In this document: positions 56,703-64,000 of the stretch, one piece after another
Numbering within the stretch: the stretch's first letter is position 1
How the letters are laid out: each line of letters starts with the position of its first letter
Assembly (NCBI GenBank): GCA_052143315.1
Contig: JBKQTE010000079.1
Coordinates: 1 to 64,000 of the forward strand
Direction of reading: 5' to 3'
Origin: DASZIT01 sp052143315
GTDB taxonomy: Bacteria > Actinomycetota > Acidimicrobiia > Acidimicrobiales > RAAP-2
DNA: 64,000 nt
The notes under the pieces: model-generated
The model's database searches: none
Told to the model about the DNA's origin: nothing
What the model saw: the letters and a program-made list of their open reading frames with translations, nothing else
Program-made: the position numbers and the translations under genes

Positions 56703-56733
56703 TGGGCGCACAAGCCGATGAAGGAGATGAACG

Positions 56734-57027
56734 GTGCACTTCGGCCTACCTGCGGATATTTTCGGCGTCGACGGAGTCATCATCCTGATCGTCGTGGTCG
56801 TCGTCCTCTTCGGCAGCACGCAGATCCCCAAGCTGGCCCGCTCGCTGGGCTCGGCCCAGAAGGAGTTCAAGAAGGGCCTCGACGAGGGTGCCAAGGACGA
56901 TACCGACACCCACACGGCTGCCGCCACGCCGGCCCCCACCACGGTGGTGGCCCCCCCGACCTCCCCGACCCAGTCGACCCCGCCGGGCCAGCCGGCGGGC
57001 GACGGGGCCACCGGCACCGCCTCGTAG
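56734..57027 (+). CDS. tatA: Sec-independent translocase protein TatA
   Basis: A 97-residue TatA/E protein that forms the pore ring of the twin-arginine system for folded proteins. One N-terminal helix (DGVIILIVVVVVLFGSTQIPKLARSLGSAQKEFKKGL) contains the conserved FGSxxIPxLAR hinge, followed by the amphipathic helix and an acidic, then Pro/Thr-rich tail. The start is GTG at 56734 with AAGGAG about ten bases upstream. No tatC or tatB is in the window. Confidence 0.92.
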   Translation: MHFGLPADIFGVDGVIILIVVVVVLFGSTQIPKLARSLGSAQKEFKKGLDEGAKDDTDTHTAAATPAPTTVVAPPTSPTQSTPPGQPAGDGATGTAS

Positions 57028-57087
57028 CCTGACCGGCGCGCCCGGGCGATGGGTCCGCCCGACGGCGGTGCACGAGGTGGGGCCCCG

Positions 57088-57696
57088 GTGATCGGGGCCA
57101 CCCGGCGGGTGGTGCCCTTCTGGGTGCTGCAGGCCACCGAGCTGCTGGCCCTGGTGGCGCTGGCCGATCTCTCTCTCCACGTCGCCGGCGGAAGGTTGCT
57201 GGTCGGCGCCGGGGCGCTCTTCGCCGGGCTGGCCCTTTTCGCCGACGGTCCCCTCGGTGTGGTGAAGGTCTGCAGTCGGAGGCTCCACGTGGTGCTGGTG
57301 GCGATCGCCTCGGTGGTGGTGGCCCTGGCACCGGTCGTCCCGGCCGTCCGTCCCGACATCGAGGGCATCATCGTCGTCGAGGTGGTAGCGGTGGGGCTGC
57401 TGCGGCTGGCCACCCTCACCTCCACCGCCGGCCCCCGTCCCCGGTCGGGGGCCGGCTCGGGGCCGGTGATCGACACCACCGCCGACGTGGTGACCCCCTC
57501 GCCTCCGCAGCCACCGCCGGCTGCGGCCGGGAGCGCCGCCCGCCGGGCGGGGCGGGCCACCGCGGCTGCCGCCCAGGCGTCGGCTCAGCACCGGCCGGCG
57601 GCCGAGGCCCAGGTCAAGCGGGCCATCCGGGGCGCCGGCCGGCTGGCCGGGAAGGCCGCCACCCGGACCAGGCCTCCGGGCCCACCCCCCAGCTGA
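57088..57696 (+). CDS. Membrane protein with Ala/Pro-rich cytoplasmic tail
   Basis: About 202 residues (an ATG at 57049 would add 13). Four hydrophobic segments (VLQATELLALVALADLSLHV, LLVGAGALFAGLALFAD, VVLVAIASVVVALAPVVPAV, GIIVVEVVAVGLLRLATL) occupy the first half. The second half is Ala, Pro and Arg-rich and likely disordered. I do not recognise the family. Position between tatA and the alkylsulfatase-like gene gives no clear hint. Confidence 0.55.
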   Translation: MIGATRRVVPFWVLQATELLALVALADLSLHVAGGRLLVGAGALFAGLALFADGPLGVVKVCSRRLHVVLVAIASVVVALAPVVPAVRPDIEGIIVVEVVAVGLLRLATLTSTAGPRPRSGAGSGPVIDTTADVVTPSPPQPPPAAAGSAARRAGRATAAAAQASAQHRPAAEAQVKRAIRGAGRLAGKAATRTRPPGPPPS

Positions 57697-57752
57697 TCCA
57701 CGCCCCCGGGCCGCCGGGGCCGGGTACATTGCTCCGTGAGCAAGGGGGGAGC

Positions 57753-59060
57753 ATGGCCGACATTCCGGAGGTCCTCGACATCGCCGAGCGCCTGTGGGCC
57801 GGGGAGCTGACGACGGCGCAGGCGCACCCGCTCCGGACCTGGGGCGGTCTCGCCGAGGTGGCCGACGGGGTGGCGTTCACCCCGTCCTTCGCCAACGTCT
57901 CCGCCGTCGACACCGAGGACGGGCTCATCCTGGTGGACACCGGGAGCTCGCTGATGGCCGGGGAGATCCACCGGACCCTCCGCTCGTGGACCCCCAGCCG
58001 GCTCCACACCGCCGTCTACTCCCACGGCCACATCGACCACGTCTTCGGCGTGCCGGTATGGGAGGCCGAGGCCGGTGAGCGGGCCTGGCCGGCCCCGACG
58101 GTGGTCGCCCACGAGGCGCTGCCGGCCCGGTTCGACCGCTACATCCTCACCGCCGGCTACAACGGGATCATCAACCGGCGGCAGTTCAACATCGACTCGC
58201 TCGAATGGCCGGTCGAGTACCGCTACCCCGACCGCACCTACCGTGACCACCTCGAGCTCGAGGTCGGCGGGGTGCGGGCCGAGCTCCACCACGCCAAGGG
58301 CGAGACCGACGACCACACGTGGACGTGGTTCCCCGAGCGGAAGGTGCTGTGCTGCGGCGACCTGTTCATCTGGGCCTCCCCCAACGCCGGCAACCCGCAG
58401 AAGGTGCAGCGGTACCCGAGGGAGTGGGCCGACGCCCTCCGGGCGATGCTGGCCCTCTACGACGCCCCGGGCGGGGGGCCGGTGGTGCTGCTGCCGGGCC
58501 ACGGCTTCCCGATCATCGGGGCCGACCGGATCCGTCAGGCCCTCGGTGACACGGCCGAGCTGCTCGACTCGCTGGTCGACCAGACCCTCGCCCTGATGAA
58601 CGCCGGGGCCCGCCTGGACGAGGTGATCCACACGGTCACCCCTCCGGCGCGGCTGATGGAGCGCCCCTACCTGCGACCGGTCTACGACGAGCCGGAGTTC
58701 GTGGTCCGGACGGTCTGGCGCCGGTACGGGGGCTGGTGGGACGGGAACCCGGCCACGCTGAAGCCGGCGCCGGAGCGGTCGCTGGCCGCCGAGCTGGCCA
58801 CCCTGGCCGGCGGGGCGTCCACCCTGGCCGACCGGGCGCTCGCCCTGGCCGCCGAGGCCGCCGGTGACCCCGACGACACCGCCCTCCGGCTGGCCGGCCA
58901 CCTGGCCGAGCTGGCCTGGCTGGCCGACCCGGACGACCCGGGTATCGGCCGGGTGCGCCGGGAGGTCAACCAGGCGAGGGCCGAGACGGCGACCTCCACC
59001 ATGGCCCACGGGGTCTTCGCCTGGGCGGCGAGGGAGTCCGAGCCGCACACGCACGGCTAG
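57753..59060 (+). CDS. Metallo-beta-lactamase-fold alkylsulfatase-like hydrolase
   Basis: A 435-residue MBL-fold enzyme. The metal motif is VYSHGHIDHVFGVPVW (HxHxDH), with AKGETDDHTWTWFPERKVLCCGDLF and LLPGHGFP supplying further ligands. The C-terminal 150 residues contain YLRPVYDEPEFVVRTVWRRYGGWWDGNP, the alkylsulfatase dimerisation signature seen in SdsA1/BDS1-type enzymes. Those enzymes hydrolyse sulfate esters of medium-chain alcohols, though substrate scope varies in actinobacteria. TACATT (57725-57730) and AGGGGGGA upstream fit a short leader. No signal peptide is visible. Confidence 0.8.
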   Translation: MADIPEVLDIAERLWAGELTTAQAHPLRTWGGLAEVADGVAFTPSFANVSAVDTEDGLILVDTGSSLMAGEIHRTLRSWTPSRLHTAVYSHGHIDHVFGVPVWEAEAGERAWPAPTVVAHEALPARFDRYILTAGYNGIINRRQFNIDSLEWPVEYRYPDRTYRDHLELEVGGVRAELHHAKGETDDHTWTWFPERKVLCCGDLFIWASPNAGNPQKVQRYPREWADALRAMLALYDAPGGGPVVLLPGHGFPIIGADRIRQALGDTAELLDSLVDQTLALMNAGARLDEVIHTVTPPARLMERPYLRPVYDEPEFVVRTVWRRYGGWWDGNPATLKPAPERSLAAELATLAGGASTLADRALALAAEAAGDPDDTALRLAGHLAELAWLADPDDPGIGRVRREVNQARAETATSTMAHGVFAWAARESEPHTHG

Positions 59061-59168
59061 GCACCGGATGGCGATCGGACGGACAGGCGTTGGCACCGGT
59101 CTGACCAGGGACGATGTCGGCTCCCGGCCGGCAGGTCCCTCAACTTCTAATTTCGCTCCAACCCCCGC

Positions 59169-59174
59169 TAGTGT
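59169..59174 (+). promoter_or_regulatory. Likely -10 element of the cytochrome oxidase operon
   Basis: TAGTGT lies seven bases before the coxB GTG at 59182, in the leaderless arrangement. The upstream 40 bases are AT-richer than average (about 59140-59160). Confidence 0.5.
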
Positions 59175-59181
59175 CATCGTC

Positions 59182-60162
59182 GTGATCGCCTCCCCGACCG
59201 GTTCCCCCGACCCGTCGCGACACCGGATCCTCCCGAGCTCCGGACCTGTCGCCGGACCCGTCACCCACGTCCCGGCCCGGGCCGGCAGGCGCCGCTGGCT
59301 CACCGCGGCGGTCGTCGGTGCCCCGTTGCTGCTGGCCGGATGCACGTATCCCGACTACGGCGCCAGCTCCGGAGCCACCACCCAGGGCCACGACACCTTC
59401 AAGCTCTGGTCGGGGATGATGACCACCGGCATCATCATCGGCGCCATCGTGGCCCTCCTGATCATCTGGTCGGTCTTCCGCTACCGCCGGCGGTCCGATG
59501 AGATGCCGGTCCAGTTCCACGAGAACGTCCCGCTGGAGATCGTCTACACGGTCCTCCCGATCATCATCGTCGGCGTCCTCTTCTTCTTCACGGTCCTGAC
59601 CGAGAACAATGTGGACGCCACCCAGCCCATCAACGCCACCACCACGGCCGACGGCCGACCGGTGGTGGACATCACCGTGACCGCCTTCCAGTGGGGCTGG
59701 CGCTTCGACTACCCGGGCCTGAACGTCGGGGTGGCCGGGGAGACCACCAACGGCCCGAACGACCACGGGCCCCAGATGGTGGTGCCGGCCGGGGAGACGG
59801 TGCAGATCACGCTGCTCTCCGACGACGTCATCCACGGCTTCTACGTACGCGACTTCAACTTCAGCCGCTACGCCCAGCCCGGCGTCGTCAACACCTTCGA
59901 CCTGGACGTGGCCAGCATCGGCACCTACGACGGCCAGTGCACCCAGTTCTGCGGCCTCTACCACTCGGAGATGCTCTTCAGCGTCCGTGCCGTCGCCCCC
60001 ACCGCCTTCGAGGGATGGGCCAGCGCCGAAGTGGCGGCCGGCCACGTCCTGCAGGGCACGGGCTCCGGAGCCGACAACACCCCGCCCATCGACACCAGGA
60101 CGACCCCAGCGAGCGCCAGCGCGACCCCCCCGGCCACCTCCAAGGCAAAGGCATCGGCATGA
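59182..60162 (+). CDS. ctaC: Cytochrome c oxidase subunit II
   Basis: A 326-residue lipoprotein-type subunit II that takes electrons from cytochrome c via the CuA centre. The signal has a lipobox LLLAGC with Cys54. Two membrane helices follow (GIIIGAIVALLIIWSVF, VYTVLPIIIVGVLFFFTVL). The CuA domain contains VIHGFYV (His218) and CTQFCGLYHSEM (Cys253, Cys257, His261, Met264), all ligands present. AFQWGWRFDYP is the electron-entry aromatic region. GTG at 59182 is supported by the -10 spacing. The stop overlaps the subunit I start (ATGA). Confidence 0.93.
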   Translation: MIASPTGSPDPSRHRILPSSGPVAGPVTHVPARAGRRRWLTAAVVGAPLLLAGCTYPDYGASSGATTQGHDTFKLWSGMMTTGIIIGAIVALLIIWSVFRYRRRSDEMPVQFHENVPLEIVYTVLPIIIVGVLFFFTVLTENNVDATQPINATTTADGRPVVDITVTAFQWGWRFDYPGLNVGVAGETTNGPNDHGPQMVVPAGETVQITLLSDDVIHGFYVRDFNFSRYAQPGVVNTFDLDVASIGTYDGQCTQFCGLYHSEMLFSVRAVAPTAFEGWASAEVAAGHVLQGTGSGADNTPPIDTRTTPASASATPPATSKAKASA

Positions 60163-61946
60163 CCACCACCGTTGAACGCCCGGAACAGATCACGCCAGCG
60201 GAGCGGGGGGGACCGGACGGCCACGGCCCGGCCGGCCACGGGCCCGACGGCCACGGGGGCGAGGCGGCCCACGAGGAGCACCACGGCCCGACCGGCATCC
60301 TCAACTGGCTGACCTCCACCGACCACAAGGTCATCGGCATGTCCTACATGATCACCTCACTGGTCATCTTCTTCATCGCCGGTGTGATGGCCCTCGCCAT
60401 CCGGGCCCAGCTGACGGACCCCTCGACGTCCCTCGTCTCGTTCCAGACGTACAACGAGCTGTTCACCATGCACGGCAGCCTGATGCTCTACCTGTTCGCC
60501 GGCCCCTTCGCCTTCGGTGGACTGGCCAACTACATCGTCCCGCTCCAGATCGGCGCCCCGGACATGGCCTTTCCCCGCCTGAACGCCCTCTCCTACTGGC
60601 TCTACCTGGGCGGCTCCGTCACCATGCTGTCCGGGTTCCTGGTGGCCGGCGGGGCGGCCAGCTTCGGCTGGGTGGCCTACGCCCCGCTCTCCAACGCCAC
60701 CAACTCGCCGGGGGCCGGTACCGACCTCTGGCTGATGTCCCTCGGCCTCACCGGCTTCTCCGCCATCTTCACCGGGGTCAACCTGATCGCCACCATCCTC
60801 TATCTCCGGGCGCCGGGGATGACCATGTTCCGGGTGCCGATCTTCTCGTGGAACATGCTGGTCACCGGCATCCTCATCCTCATCGCCTTCCCCGTCCTGT
60901 TCGCGGCGGTGGTGATGCTCTTCTGCGACCGGCACTTCGGGACGCACATCTTCAGTGTCGCGGGCGGCGGATCACCCATCCTCTGGCAGGACCTGTTCTG
61001 GTTCTTCGGCCATCCGGAGGTGTACATCCTGGCCTTGCCCTACTTCGGCATGGTCACCGAGATCATCCCGGTCTTCTCGCGCAAGCCGCTGTTCGGCTAC
61101 CGCGGCATGGTGTTCGCCACCATGGCCATCGCCGCCCTGTCGACCGGCGTGTGGGCCCACCACATGTTCACCACCGGCGTGGTGCTGCTGCCGTTCTTCT
61201 CGCTGCTGTCGTACCTGATCGCCGTGCCCACCGGCATCAAGTTCTTCAACTGGATCGGCACCATGTGGCGGGGCCAGATCAGCTTCAAGACCCCGATGCT
61301 CTTCTCCATCGGCTTCCTCTTCGCCTTCCTGATGGGTGGCGTGACCGGGGTGCTCCTGGCCTCGCCGCCGATCGACTTCATGACCCACGACACCTACTTC
61401 GTGGTGGCCCACTTCCACCAGGTGCTGATCGGGACGACGGTCTTCGCCGGCTTCGGCGGCTTCTACTTCTGGTACCCGAAGATGTTCGGTCGGATGCTCC
61501 ACGAGCGCCTGGGCAAGGCCCACTTCTGGTTCCTGTTCATCGGCTTCTGGCTCACCTTCGTACCCCAGTACCTGCTGGGTTTGGACGGCATGCCCCGTCG
61601 GATCGCCTCGTACTCCCCCGAGACGGGATGGACGGCCCTGAACGTGGCGTCGACCATCGGAGCGTTCATCATCGCCTTCTCCTTCCTCTTCTTCTTCGCC
61701 AACCTGTGGGTCTCATGGCGCAAGCCGATCCCGGCCGGGGGGAACCCGTGGGACGGGCACGCCCTCGAGTGGTTCACCAGCTCGCCGCCGCCCCACCACA
61801 ACTTCACCCACCTGCCCCCGATCCGTTCCGAGCGGCCCACCTGGGACTACAACCATCCCGACCACCGCACGTTGGTCCACAAAGCTCCCCACAAGGAGTC
61901 CGCGGCAAGCCAGCACGACAAGGAGACGGTGGGGGCGGATTCATGA
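60159..61946 (+). CDS. ctaD: Cytochrome c oxidase subunit I, with His-rich N-terminus
   Basis: The catalytic subunit (595 residues) reducing oxygen at the heme a3-CuB centre and pumping protons. Ligands are seen: TMHGSLMLYLF (heme a), FFGHPEVYILALP (CuB His cross-linked to Tyr; the Glu of the D-channel makes it A1-type), WAHHMFTTG (two CuB His), and VAHFHQVLIG (heme a3 and heme a His). Before the first helix, residues about 18-44 form an unusual Gly/His/Pro-rich stretch (GPDGHGPAGHGPDGHGG, HEEHHG) that could bind metal. The start overlaps subunit II and the stop overlaps the subunit IV start. Confidence 0.95.
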   Translation: MTTTVERPEQITPAERGGPDGHGPAGHGPDGHGGEAAHEEHHGPTGILNWLTSTDHKVIGMSYMITSLVIFFIAGVMALAIRAQLTDPSTSLVSFQTYNELFTMHGSLMLYLFAGPFAFGGLANYIVPLQIGAPDMAFPRLNALSYWLYLGGSVTMLSGFLVAGGAASFGWVAYAPLSNATNSPGAGTDLWLMSLGLTGFSAIFTGVNLIATILYLRAPGMTMFRVPIFSWNMLVTGILILIAFPVLFAAVVMLFCDRHFGTHIFSVAGGGSPILWQDLFWFFGHPEVYILALPYFGMVTEIIPVFSRKPLFGYRGMVFATMAIAALSTGVWAHHMFTTGVVLLPFFSLLSYLIAVPTGIKFFNWIGTMWRGQISFKTPMLFSIGFLFAFLMGGVTGVLLASPPIDFMTHDTYFVVAHFHQVLIGTTVFAGFGGFYFWYPKMFGRMLHERLGKAHFWFLFIGFWLTFVPQYLLGLDGMPRRIASYSPETGWTALNVASTIGAFIIAFSFLFFFANLWVSWRKPIPAGGNPWDGHALEWFTSSPPPHHNFTHLPPIRSERPTWDYNHPDHRTLVHKAPHKESAASQHDKETVGADS

Positions 61947-62335
61947 AGGTCATCGCGCTCTTCCTCATCGGCATCGGGGTCTTCTTCGGCATCATCGCCG
62001 GCATCTACTGGTTCACCGCCTACGAGGACGCCGGGTTCCTGATGCTGCTCGGCTCCACCGGGCTCGGGCTGCTGCCCGGTGGGTACTACCTCTGGTGGAC
62101 CCACCACATGAAGGTCCAGGCCGACGACGATCCCGACGGCACCTTGGAGGAGGGCGCCGGGGCCGTCGACTCCTTCCCGGGGTCGAGCATCTGGCCCTTC
62201 ATCCTGGGCATGGGAGCCATGGTGGCCGCCCTGACCTTCGTGTTCGGGCTGTGGCTGGCACCCGTCGCCGCCGCCCTCATCGTCTCCGCCCTGATCGGGG
62301 CGACGGTCGAGAGCCGCCGGGGCGGCACCGTCTGA
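61943..62335 (+). CDS. ctaF: Cytochrome c oxidase subunit IV, actinobacterial type
   Basis: A 130-residue four-helix protein of the actinobacterial subunit IV family, which stabilises the aa3 oxidase. KVIALFLIGIGVFFGIIAGIYWF and GFLMLLGSTGLGLLPGGYYLWW are followed by an acidic loop, then SIWPFILGMGAMVAALTFVFGLWL. The start overlaps the subunit I stop (ATGA at 61943-61946). No subunit III gene follows here. Confidence 0.9.
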   Translation: MKVIALFLIGIGVFFGIIAGIYWFTAYEDAGFLMLLGSTGLGLLPGGYYLWWTHHMKVQADDDPDGTLEEGAGAVDSFPGSSIWPFILGMGAMVAALTFVFGLWLAPVAAALIVSALIGATVESRRGGTV

Positions 62336-62453
62336 GCCAGGCGTCGGATGGGCCCTCGCCGCCACGGTGGAGGCTGCCCGGGGCCACGTACACCGACTCC
62401 CCGGACCGGCCGACCGACGCCGGCCTTCCTGGCCCGTCACCTCACCGCCTGAC

Positions 62454-62478
62454 CGGCATCGGATTACCTCCGATGCCG
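62454..62478. promoter_or_regulatory. Perfect 10-base-arm palindrome next to the htpX -10 element
   Basis: CGGCATCGGA (62454-62463) and TCCGATGCCG (62469-62478) are perfect inverted repeats around TTACC. The right arm abuts the likely -10 element TAGGCT (62479-62484) of the protease gene, so a bound protein would cover the spacer and part of the -35 region. There is no T-run after it, which argues against a terminator of the oxidase operon. Confidence 0.6.
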
Positions 62479-62484
62479 TAGGCT
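62479..62484 (+). promoter_or_regulatory. Likely -10 element of the htpX gene
   Basis: TAGGCT lies seven bases before the GTG at 62492, in the leaderless arrangement. It is directly flanked by the palindrome 62454-62478. Confidence 0.55.
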
Positions 62485-62491
62485 CTGGCAC

Positions 62492-63460
62492 GTGTACAAC
62501 GAGATCGCCAGCAACAAGCGACGCAGCGTCATCTTCACCGGCCTGTTCTTCGTGATCTGGCTGGCCATCGGGGCTGTCTGTGGGCTGCTCTTCAAAGAGC
62601 TCTACCGCCACGCCGCCAACAGCCCCTACGCGCCGGCGACGTCCACGAACAACAGTTGGAGCCCGGTCTTCATCGGCATGGCGATCTGCGGCCTTCTGGC
62701 CATCGCCGGGATCCTCTACTCCTACACCGCCGGGGCGAGCATGGTCCTCCGGGTCTCAGGGGCGGTGCCGGCCGACCCGGCCCAGTACCAGCAGCTGCAC
62801 AACCTGGTCGAAGCCCTGGCCATCGGCGAGGGGATCCCCAAGCCCGACGTCTACGTGATCAACGACCCCTCGCCCAACGCCTTCGCCACCGGGGTCAGCC
62901 CGGACAAAGCAGCCATCACCTACACGACGGGGCTGCTCTCGATCATGAACCGCGAGGAGCTCGAGGGCGTCACCGGCCACGAGATGAGCCACATCAAGAA
63001 CCATGACATCCGACTCCTGCTGGTGGTGGGCACCATGATCGGCATGGCCGCGCTTCTGGCCAGCATCCTGTGGCGGAGCGCCTTCTTCGCCGGTGGGGGG
63101 CGGGGCAGCAGGGGCAATCAGCTCGTGATCGTGATCTTCGCGGCCGGCGCCCTGCTGGCGGTGGTGGGCTTCATCTTCGGACCGCTCATTCGGCTGGCAC
63201 TGTCACGTCGCCGCGAGTCGCTGGCCGATGTCAGCGGCGTCGAGCTGACCCGGAACCCGGCGGGCCTGGTCAGCGCCCTCAAGAAGCTGCAACAGAACGA
63301 CCAGCCGTTCCAGAAGATGAACCATGCCACCGCGGCGATGTGCATCGACGACCCGCTGCAACACCACGACGCCTGGTACCACCGGCTCTACGACACTCAC
63401 CCTCCCATCGAGGAACGGATCGCCGCGCTCGAGAAGATCGCTTCGGGCCAGTCGGTCTGA
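62492..63460 (+). CDS. htpX: M48-family membrane metalloprotease (HtpX type)
   Basis: A 322-residue zinc protease for quality control of membrane proteins. Two N-terminal helices (IFTGLFFVIWLAIGAVCGLLF, VFIGMAICGLLAIAGILYSY) precede the catalytic domain. TGHEMSHIKNHD supplies HExxH (His163, Glu164, His167), and SRRRESLADVSGVELT the third zinc ligand Glu. Two more helices lie between them. YDTHPPIEERIAAL is the family C-terminal motif. GTG at 62492 is supported by the -10 element. The lemA gene converges on its end, a common pairing. Confidence 0.92.
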   Translation: MYNEIASNKRRSVIFTGLFFVIWLAIGAVCGLLFKELYRHAANSPYAPATSTNNSWSPVFIGMAICGLLAIAGILYSYTAGASMVLRVSGAVPADPAQYQQLHNLVEALAIGEGIPKPDVYVINDPSPNAFATGVSPDKAAITYTTGLLSIMNREELEGVTGHEMSHIKNHDIRLLLVVGTMIGMAALLASILWRSAFFAGGGRGSRGNQLVIVIFAAGALLAVVGFIFGPLIRLALSRRRESLADVSGVELTRNPAGLVSALKKLQQNDQPFQKMNHATAAMCIDDPLQHHDAWYHRLYDTHPPIEERIAALEKIASGQSV

Positions 63461-63481
63461 CGGGCGACCCGCCCGGCGCCC

Positions 63482-64000
63482 TCAGCCGGCCGGCGGCGGG
63501 CCCTGGGTGCCACCCGCAGCCGGAGGTCCCTGGCTACCGGTGGCCGGCGGTGGCCCCGAGGGCGCGGCGCCGGCTGGGCTCTGTCCGGCGCCGGGGAAGC
63601 TCACCTGGGGCACGGCGCGATCCTCCTCGTCGGCACCGAAGAACGCCACCGCCTTGAAGCCGAACGGTCCGGCGATCAGGTTGCGCGGGAACGTCTGCAG
63701 GCCGATGTTGTAATCCCGGGCACTGGTGTTGTAGTAGCGGCGGGCGTACTCGATCTTGTCCTCGGTGGCGGTCAGCGTCTCCTGCAGTTGGACGAAGCTC
63801 TCGACCGCCCGCAGCTGCGGGTAGTTCTCGGCGACGGCGAACAGCGAGCGGAGCGCCCCCGACAGGGCGTTCTCGGCCGGGGCGATCTGGGCGGGGTCAC
63901 CGGTGGCGCCGGCGGTGACCGCGTTGGCCCGAGCCTGGGTGACCGCCTCGAACGTCCCCCGCTCGTGGGCGGCGTAGCCCTCCACCGTCGACACCAGGTT
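63482..64000 (-). CDS. lemA: LemA family protein (N-terminus off the window)
   Basis: The C-terminal 172 residues of a LemA protein; the frame stays open to the window edge, so the anchor helix and start are missing. NLVSTVEGYAAHERGTFEAVTQARA is the family signature, followed by the coiled-coil helices SLFAVAENYPQLRAVESFVQLQETLTATEDKIEYARRYYNTSARDYN and FPRNLIAGPFGFK. An unusual Pro/Gly/Ala tail of about 40 residues ends the protein. LemA and HtpX are frequent neighbours and are thought to act in envelope stress. Confidence 0.92.
   Translation of the reverse strand, partial: NLVSTVEGYAAHERGTFEAVTQARANAVTAGATGDPAQIAPAENALSGALRSLFAVAENYPQLRAVESFVQLQETLTATEDKIEYARRYYNTSARDYNIGLQTFPRNLIAGPFGFKAVAFFGADEEDRAVPQVSFPGAGQSPAGAAPSGPPPATGSQGPPAAGGTQGPPPAG

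Noticed and set aside
1..64000. tRNA, rRNA, riboswitch, insertion sequence, integrase, attachment site or replication origin
   Set aside because: I read for them on both strands and saw no supportable case; a covariance-model search would be needed to exclude small RNAs.

Overview
The window reads as one contiguous stretch of chromosome from a high-GC actinobacterium, most likely a member of Acidimicrobiia. The evidence is indirect: uniformly GC-rich coding, many GTG starts and stop/start overlaps (ATGA, GTGA), many leaderless-looking promoters (TAnnnT a few bases before the start codon), an actinobacterial three-gene cytochrome oxidase block, a luciferase-like F420/FMN oxidoreductase, and two secreted proteins with the 42-residue 'GYWLV..DGGVFAFGDA..' repeat that I associate with this class. 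I saw no rRNA, tRNA, CRISPR array, transposase, integrase or phage gene.

Layout. 1-7.0 kb: a truncated Ig-like exported protein, an orphan amino-acid-type binding lipoprotein, the three-gene proton-translocating transhydrogenase (pntAA-pntAB-pntB) and a degenerate-looking EAL protein. 7.1-15.9 kb: a block whose content and order match the mycobacterial steroid C/D-ring (HIP) degradation locus: an SDR divergent from echA20-ipdA-ipdB-ipdC, then a FadA6-like thiolase divergent from a pair of acyl-CoA dehydrogenases. 15.9-26.3 kb: a secreted CHAP/repeat protein, an SGNH hydrolase, an SDR, an amidohydrolase followed by a second acyl-CoA dehydrogenase pair, a secreted DUF4214/beta-helix protein and an LLM oxidoreductase. 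26.3-32.3 kb: MscS channel with a Thr-rich anchored partner, then an amidohydrolase, an aldehyde dehydrogenase and a cyclase-family enzyme. 32.4-38.7 kb: a small lipoprotein, two divergent TetR regulators (one very KstR-like), an ABC exporter, and a MarR-MFS pair. 38.8-45 kb: a large secreted subtilase-like protein, a nitronate-monooxygenase-like protein and an alpha/beta hydrolase. 45-53.7 kb (minus strand): a branched-chain-type ABC system in which both permeases and both ATPases are one 1513-residue chain with a proline-rich tail, its anchored binding protein, and a GH1 glycosidase. 53.8-64 kb: thiolase-like and crotonase genes, small membrane proteins, TatA, an alkylsulfatase-like MBL protein, cytochrome c oxidase subunits II-I-IV, an HtpX-type protease and the edge of lemA.

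Working together. Much of 7-34 kb looks like acyl-CoA and ring catabolism. Five promoter regions in this part, plus the gap between the two divergent TetR genes, carry a shared palindrome TGAC-N5-GTCA (four perfect copies, two one-mismatch copies). At 19.84 kb it covers the expected -35 position, at 27.82 kb it overlaps the likely -10, and at 29.68 kb it lies at the expected start site. This is the best candidate in the window for an undescribed regulon. The second is the all-in-one Liv transporter with its proline-rich tail and its translationally coupled single-pass partner. The third is a perfect 10-bp-arm palindrome packed against the htpX -10 element.

All functions are inferred by reading sequence; no database search was run. 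Start codons were chosen from ribosome-binding sites, overlaps, signal peptides and leaderless promoter patterns, and are the least certain part of the coordinates.
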